Shown here in pieces: positions 59,901-64,000 of a stretch of DNA of 64,000 bases. The stretch's first letter is position 1. Every line of letters starts with the position of its first letter. The notes under the pieces are model-generated. The model saw nothing but the letters and a program-made list of their open reading frames with translations, was not told where the DNA came from and did no database searches. The stretch is from positions 1 through 64,000 of the forward strand of contig CAMAUX010000018.1 of the NCBI GenBank assembly GCA_945861435.1. Reading direction: 5' to 3'. Source of the DNA: Chthoniobacter flavus (GTDB lineage: Bacteria; Verrucomicrobiota; Verrucomicrobiia; Chthoniobacterales; Chthoniobacteraceae). The position numbers were made by a program, and so were the translations under genes.

Positions 59901-62900
59901 CAATCCGGCTCGGGAGCGGAACAAACGTCTTCAACGCCAACACGATCACGATTGGTGGATCCGGCAACCGTGCGACGGGCACCTTGGATTTTCTATCCGA
60001 AACGGGAACGTTTCAGGTGCGTGCACTCGACGGTTCCGGCCGTGCCGCGATGAATGTTGGCAGTGGTGGCGCCTCCACTGGATCGACCATTTCTGGCACC
60101 ATCAATCTTTCCGGCCACAGCGTGGGTCTTCTCCTGAGCACCGTGGCGATTGGTGGCCGCAGCGCGGGCACCTCCGGGGGCGGCACGGGAAGCTTCACTT
60201 TTGACACCGGCACCCTCGATGCGACCACCGTCACTGTGGCATCCCGAACCGGCACCTCGCTCACGTCGGGTTCGGTGACCGGCACCCTGACCCTGGGTGG
60301 TGGTGCCGCGACCATCGGCACGCTGAACACGGGCATCAACTCCGCGACCACCGCGACCTCAAGCGGGGCGTCGACCGCCACGCTGAACATCAGCGGCGCT
60401 GGAACGGCCGCCATGACCACTTGGAACATGGGCAGTCTTGGGACCACCCCCGGTGCCACGGCGCAGGTGGCTGGGGGTCCCCTACAGGTCACGGCCAATA
60501 TCTCCGGCGGCACGACCACGGTGGGCACTCTGGTGATGAACGCGAACAGTTCTTCCGGAACCGGCACCAACAAGGCCTCGGCGGTGACGCTGAACCTCAC
60601 TGGCGGAACGCTGACCGTGGGGCTTGGCGGTATCAGCATGGCAAACGCCTCAAACGCCAACGCCTCGGCCTCCAGCACCATCAACATCACGGGCGGCACG
60701 CTCACGCTGGGCGCAGCGATCACCCGTGCCGGAGGCGTGGGTACCGAAAACACCACCCTGAACCTCGATGGTGGGACGCTGGACATGGGCGGATTCGCGA
60801 TCGGCTCAGCCGGTGCCCCCATCGGCTCCGGTTCTGGTTCGCTCATCTTTGCATCGGGCACTCTGCGCAACGTGGGGGCCATCAATGGCACGGGAGCCCT
60901 GACCAAGACCGGCATCGGCTCCTTGGTGCTTTCCGGGACCAACACCTATACGGGCGCCACGGTCGTCAACGGTGGCACGCTTTCCGTCGCTCCCGGGGCA
61001 CTTTCCAGCACCAGCGGCCTGCAGGTGGGCATCACAGGCAACGGCACCTTCGACCTCTATCAGGACGGCGCGGGCGCCACGACCACTCTGGCGTCGAATG
61101 CCGGCATCACGCTCGGGGGCGCCACCACCTCGGGTTCGCTCGGGTTCGAACTGGGCACCTCTTCCGACAGCATTGTGCTTTCCGGAACCGGTGCCGTGAC
61201 GATCAATGCCGGAGGCGGGATCATCAACGTCAAGCCACTGGCTGGGTTCGGCGCAGGAACCTACAATCTCATCACGGGCGCCGCCTCCATCACAGGCACT
61301 CCTACGCCTGGGGTGGTTCCGGCGGGATATGGATACAGTTTTGCCAACACCGGCGGCGTGCTTTCCATTACCGCCACTGCCGCCACCGGGACCAACTACT
61401 TCTGGTCGGGTGATGTGAATGGAAGCTGGAGCGGCTTTGGATCCTCCACCAACACCAACTGGTCCAATGCGGCGGGTTCCAACACCGATCCGGCTGCGTC
61501 GCCGGGCACCGGCCAGACGGTCAATTTTGGTGGAACGACATTTGGCGTTCAGAACTACAGCACCACGGTGGACAACACATTTGCCGTCGCCGGACTGGCG
61601 TTCGCCGATACCCGCGGGAAATTAGGGGGAGCCTTTTCCCTAGGCGCTTCCTCAGGGGGTACTCTGCAAATCAACGGAACAACGAGCGCGATCTCCCTCG
61701 TGGCTGGCGCTCCCACGGGTTCCTCCATCAGCGTTCCGGTGATCCTAGGTGCGAACAACACTTGGACCGTCACCGATGCGACCTCCACCTTCACCGTGAG
61801 CGGTGCGGTGAGTGAAACGGGGGGCGCGCGCAACCTGATTGCGGCGGGTGCGGGCACCCTCGTTCTCAGCGGGGCGAACAGCTACACCGGTACCATGACG
61901 GTGAGCGCCTCGAGCGTCCTGAACATCCAGAACAACACGGCCCTGGGAACGACGGCTGGCAGTACTTCCGTGACCTCAGGCGGTGCCCTGCAGATCCAAG
62001 GCACGGGCCTCTCCATCGCCGAACCAATCTCCCTGAACGGCACGGGTGTGGGCGCGACGGGCGCGCTGCGCAACCTCAGCGGCAGCAACACGATCACGGG
62101 CTTGGTGACGCTGGCCACCTCTGGCGTGCGCATTAATTCCGATGCGGGGCTGCTGACCCTTGATGTGAGCAGCGGCGACGCGATTTCAGGCACGGCCACC
62201 GCTTTGACGTTGGGCGGGGCCGGCAATGGCGTGATTGCGGACCCGATCGCGACCACCACCGGAACGCTCAACAAGGATGGCGCCGGCATCTGGACATTGA
62301 CCGGAGCCAATACCTACAACGGTCTCACCACCATCACCGGTGGCACGCTGCAGGTGGGCAATGGTGCCACCGGCAGCCTCAATGGCACCACGGGCACCGC
62401 GCTCACCTTCACAGACAGTGGTTCGTTCGTGGTCAGTGAAGCCTCGGGCGTCTCCCAAGGCATGGGCGCGCTGACGTTCACCAACGGCGATGGTGTCGTG
62501 CAGTCCATCAACAATGGCGGCACGAGCTCGCTGACCTTCGCCTCCCTGGCGGCGCGCGGTGCGGGCGCGACAGCGAACTTCGTTCTCACCAACGGTGGCT
62601 CCTCGAACAAGATCGTCCTGACCAGCACCACCAATGCGCCTCTAACGACCGGTTCCAACAATCCGGGCTTCTTCTTCGGTGGCGGCAGTTATGCCCGGTA
62701 CAGTGCGGCCAACGGGACTTTCCAGGCCGTGACTTACGGCACTGACAGCAATGCGCAGGCGGCAGTCGCTGGCGGTGTAACGCTCGGGTTCAATAACGCC
62801 GCTTTCGACGCGCAGATCACGGGCGCCGTAACGGCCCAGACATCCGCGGCAATCAACACGCTGAACATCAGCGGTAATAACAACTTCACGCTGGCCTCCG

Positions 62901-64000
62901 GGGCGACGGTGACGGTGAACGGCATCCTCAAGAGCGGCAATGTGGCCGGCGGAGCCGTTATCTCAGGCGGCACCGGTATCACGCCAGGGTCCGGAGCCGA
63001 AATGGTGATCCGCGCGGATGGCAGCAACGATTCTCTGCTGATCGCTACGCCGATTCTGGCCAACGTTGCGAACGTGCTCACGAAATCCGGCAGCGGCACG
63101 CTGATCCTTCAGTCCGCCAACACCTACACCGGTGCGACCAACGTGGATGGCGGCACGCTGCAACTGCGCAACCTGCTCGGCGCAGGGACCTCCGCGGGCG
63201 GCGTGGTGGTCCGCACGGGCGCGACCCTCAAGACGAGCCTGACCGGTACCTATGCGTCCGAAACGCTTTCGCTCAACGGTGCGGGCGTGGGGGGCAATGG
63301 CGCGCTCATGGTGGATGTGACGTCCACTTGGTCGGGTGCGATTACATTTGCCACACCCACGACCGTCCACGTGGCGACGGGGCAAACTTTCACAACCTCG
63401 GCGGCAAATGTGTTCACCGGTGCCGTCACCAAGAACGGTAACGGAATTTGGTCTCAGACAACTGCGAGTCCGACGGGGGCTGGGGGGGTGACCATCAACG
63501 GGGGCACTGTCCTGACGAATGCAGCCAGCGTTTCTTGGCCCGGTAATGTGGTCGTGAACAGTGGGTCCGCCTTCCAAGTCACCGGCAGCGGCACAAATGG
63601 CCTTGCTGATGGAAACATCTACACCATCAACATCGGCGGTGTCTTTGACTGGCAGGGGAGCGGTGCCACGGAAACCATAGGCACGCTGTTGCTCAACGGT
63701 TCGGGCATCAATAACGCGGGTGCCTTGGTCAACAGCGCCGCCACAACCGGTGCCGTGTGGACCGCGACCAACGGCATCATCCTGCAGTCGAACACGACCA
63801 TCGGTGCCGCTGCGGGCGGCACCTTGCGGTTCCTCACGCCAATCACCAGCAACGGCTTCACGCTGACGAAGGAAGGCCCGGGCACCCTGACCAGCACCAA
63901 TGTCACCACCGGCAGCACCGTCTTCGGTGCGGGCAGTATCGTCTTGAATGCGGGCACCTTGGCCTTGGTCCCTGGCACGTCCGGTTCGCATGCCATGGTC
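53936..64000 (+). CDS. Giant autotransporter-associated beta-strand-repeat protein, 5' part
   Basis: One reading frame starts at ATG 53936 and stays open to the window edge: at least 3,355 codons. A long signal region (arginine-rich start, then GFATTAAICAALFAGVGSGKAA) ends near residue 66. The body is Thr/Ser/Gly/Ala/Asn-rich beta sequence with many passenger repeats, for example TKSGAGKWILGGANTYTGATTISAGTLQFG, TKTGIGSLVLSGTNTYTGATVVNGG and TKSGSGTLILQSANTYTGATNVDGG-like units. Two long internal duplications are visible. It is likely an outer-membrane or secreted adhesin or matrix protein; the translocator or sorting end lies outside the window. Opposite-strand frames here are composition shadows. 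Confidence 0.88.
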   Translation, partial: MKPPRLPRLSHSSGLLRAPLKVPRTDASALVNGRRGPRPLARSLSGFATTAAICAALFAGVGSGKAATLYWDTDGSTTGNSSSTGLGLGGTGTWDTSTSNWWSGSALGAWNNNDTAFFWGTAGTVTLGTGITVGGLQFNTNGYTVTGANTLTLAGATPGVTLGSGVSLAAVNALLAGSAGMAFNGGSSAGTLFLNGANANTYTGSATIDSGTLRMGSLTALGASGAGNTTTVNSGGALRVSIGGTVASEQLSLAGTGVSSGGALVVDAASTATTWSGAITVAAGGATINTARNASLIGTGGITASGNLIKEGAGTFTLSTAASSGAGTLTVNSGVFSVTSSSTTIGWRGTGNITVNGGGTYRSTSSGTNSVTDTLSVTVNSGGVIDWQQTGAETLGTLSLVGGGINNTGVLTTNAATAGGAITATSGISLAGDATIGALSGGRVTLLTAIAGGGYTLTKVGLGELRSTNVTTASTPFGNGSIVLQEGTMGLVPGTAGAYAFTGANAVAGSTFTYSGGGILGLTKNTTSLSYTVGNATPSGAVLVRVGKGTLVIAPTALANLGAGANENFVVNGLTSSANVNGIYNPSIVAQVANVGTFVRYSATAANGFEDAATATSSYTARSTSFTGANTEVNDVTGASTITTAAGYALRVGAVTATLSGTVTLGNGSAQAGLILNSTATASTITGGVLDFGGAEGVIFAATSGAGNGTIASQINGSAGITKFGPGTLVLSSTANAFTGGVNINQGTLSVGADTNLGNAANGITFNGAANLTLSASGTFARGITLNNNAPATITISTTSGTNTISGAVTGSGGLSLTPTTTLATLTLSSASNNFTGTLRTNTGTVAGTIVVNSLADSSNPIQLGGTTTGAGIFQYGTGASAPLSLPTRPIELMGTTGTYSIYNANTTQTVTLGGSLIVTGLGAKTLQLTADGSITNTFGGAITDGALSTASPISLTKASTGNWTLSNANSNFTGTISSSGTTTSAGTLSFASAGGANGVTVTQTTSTFNLAYIGSANQTLSGALSLAAMTTGTFTLDGSGAGTLSLTNTGTTGVAGSGNKNLVLTGTNTGDNTFAPLYVNNTGGAATLTKSGAGKWILGGANTYTGATTISAGTLQFGNALAVQSSAVAMTPNNGLAFSSGITSFTLGNLSGAGNLALTDAASAPVTLNIGGNNAATSTFSGNFSGAGSITKTGTGVLTLSGTGSSNSGAVTANGGTLSVHPSAISSATGSITVGSTTSGILDLYVDAAAATTNLVANTNLVLGGASTSGSLGFQLGTAGSPGTSDRLVLSGTGTLTVAAGGGLINAQALAGFGVGTYSLITGPNAAIYTGTLGTGVLPAGFGYTIDTATTGTVSLVVAAAPAAMWWKGDLGGSWNTVNSGGASTNWDTTSSDGTDAAATPGTGTTVNFSATGTGNFTNTLDAAFSIAGLNVTNNVASAVTINPGTGGTLQIGAGGVTVQTAAPGLTISAPVTLGAGQQWTLGQSGVALTVGAVTNDAHTVTVTGPGNLAQTGVWGSGAGGITFDSSFSGTAILNQTNTFTGPVTINGGSVTASVAGALGLGTGTATVGTGGVLNLTGGAVSYTGLNTVSGAGTINVTLGTGATATSLGGAYSGFTGILNIGIGAAAGAGKAVINGADSAFATVNVLSHGTLYIQGAVTKNAALYLNGGDTGEALGQLRMETGGNWAGSVTLAGNVTGSGDGFVGANTSQTGTISGVIGESGGARTLSKIGAGTITLTNTNTYSGGTTIAGILQIGNAGTTGTLGMGAVANAGTLVLSRTNTYTLDTTNLVTGAGAVTLASTGAVAAAVDNQFNTTGALNFGGAALATVASSLDLTNGGATFGSLLVRTTSASAGGVLNTITIGAGKTLTINGAVTIGGGTTATNYTDLAVSGAGTLSIGTLGAPTNANVQLGVNAATNISNNASLDVSGLANFSAYLGTGSFNVGEVANSGGNGTGTTGSVLRLAPNSTIVASTISSDSADNTVTQAIRLGSGTNVFNANTITIGGSGNRATGTLDFLSETGTFQVRALDGSGRAAMNVGSGGASTGSTISGTINLSGHSVGLLLSTVAIGGRSAGTSGGGTGSFTFDTGTLDATTVTVASRTGTSLTSGSVTGTLTLGGGAATIGTLNTGINSATTATSSGASTATLNISGAGTAAMTTWNMGSLGTTPGATAQVAGGPLQVTANISGGTTTVGTLVMNANSSSGTGTNKASAVTLNLTGGTLTVGLGGISMANASNANASASSTINITGGTLTLGAAITRAGGVGTENTTLNLDGGTLDMGGFAIGSAGAPIGSGSGSLIFASGTLRNVGAINGTGALTKTGIGSLVLSGTNTYTGATVVNGGTLSVAPGALSSTSGLQVGITGNGTFDLYQDGAGATTTLASNAGITLGGATTSGSLGFELGTSSDSIVLSGTGAVTINAGGGIINVKPLAGFGAGTYNLITGAASITGTPTPGVVPAGYGYSFANTGGVLSITATAATGTNYFWSGDVNGSWSGFGSSTNTNWSNAAGSNTDPAASPGTGQTVNFGGTTFGVQNYSTTVDNTFAVAGLAFADTRGKLGGAFSLGASSGGTLQINGTTSAISLVAGAPTGSSISVPVILGANNTWTVTDATSTFTVSGAVSETGGARNLIAAGAGTLVLSGANSYTGTMTVSASSVLNIQNNTALGTTAGSTSVTSGGALQIQGTGLSIAEPISLNGTGVGATGALRNLSGSNTITGLVTLATSGVRINSDAGLLTLDVSSGDAISGTATALTLGGAGNGVIADPIATTTGTLNKDGAGIWTLTGANTYNGLTTITGGTLQVGNGATGSLNGTTGTALTFTDSGSFVVSEASGVSQGMGALTFTNGDGVVQSINNGGTSSLTFASLAARGAGATANFVLTNGGSSNKIVLTSTTNAPLTTGSNNPGFFFGGGSYARYSAANGTFQAVTYGTDSNAQAAVAGGVTLGFNNAAFDAQITGAVTAQTSAAINTLNISGNNNFTLASGATVTVNGILKSGNVAGGAVISGGTGITPGSGAEMVIRADGSNDSLLIATPILANVANVLTKSGSGTLILQSANTYTGATNVDGGTLQLRNLLGAGTSAGGVVVRTGATLKTSLTGTYASETLSLNGAGVGGNGALMVDVTSTWSGAITFATPTTVHVATGQTFTTSAANVFTGAVTKNGNGIWSQTTASPTGAGGVTINGGTVLTNAASVSWPGNVVVNSGSAFQVTGSGTNGLADGNIYTINIGGVFDWQGSGATETIGTLLLNGSGINNAGALVNSAATTGAVWTATNGIILQSNTTIGAAAGGTLRFLTPITSNGFTLTKEGPGTLTSTNVTTGSTVFGAGSIVLNAGTLALVPGTSGSHAMV

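Overview
The window reads as chromosome of a GC-rich member of the Verrucomicrobiota. The best evidence is a block of five genes (28.5-35.9 kb) with the order and architecture of the Akkermansia Amuc_1102-1101-1100-1099-1098 pilus-like locus. Supporting signs are a giant autotransporter-associated beta-strand-repeat protein, DUF1080, NHL and Asl1-like secreted proteins, and many short intergenic repeat families. I did not recognise any rRNA, tRNA, CRISPR array or intact insertion sequence.

Layout. 0-8.9 kb: housekeeping genes (acetyl-CoA synthetase, RodA-like SEDS protein, lone OppF-type ATPase, ThiG, YqgE, alanine dehydrogenase, Nudix hydrolase, DUF423). 8.86-11.5 kb: a damaged region of short inverted-repeat elements, a truncated MazF/PemK toxin, the 3' end of an Ig-domain surface-protein gene and a 9-bp minisatellite. 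11.5-14.8 kb: alcohol dehydrogenase, SDR, a small membrane protein and a GH128-like secreted hydrolase. 15-21.1 kb: glutamate synthase gltB-gltD on the minus strand. 21.4-28.4 kb: Gfo/Idh oxidoreductase, lipoprotein alpha/beta hydrolase, NHL protein, FHA-GAF-nucleotide cyclase, PfkB kinase and UDP-glucuronate decarboxylase. 28.5-38.9 kb: the Amuc_1102-1098-like genes, then tightly packed coaE, rho and an RNase D-like gene.

39.0-44.0 kb holds a four-gene set that looks like an isoprenoid pathway: a DUF116-polyprenyl diphosphate synthase fusion, a prenyltransferase/cyclase-fold protein, a DUF393 CxxC protein and a squalene-hopene-cyclase-like enzyme with a DxDD motif. DNA polymerase X/PHP and PlsY follow. 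At 46.5-48.6 kb is the most surprising gene: a predicted secreted protein whose mature N-terminus is an almost unchanged eukaryotic-type ubiquitin domain lacking the terminal Gly-Gly, joined to beta-rich sequence and an FGE-sulfatase (SUMF1) domain. A degenerate direct repeat follows.

49.4-53.4 kb: saccharopine-dehydrogenase-like enzyme with a low-complexity N-terminal tail, DUF1080 protein, YajQ and exonuclease III. From 53.9 kb to the right edge a single reading frame of at least 3,355 codons stays open. It encodes an extracellular beta-strand-repeat protein with large internal duplications and no visible end.

The strongest candidates for an undescribed system are the secreted ubiquitin-SUMF1 fusion and the DUF116-linked isoprenoid cluster. 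The pilus-like locus is a known family set, but this version has unusual sequence insertions.
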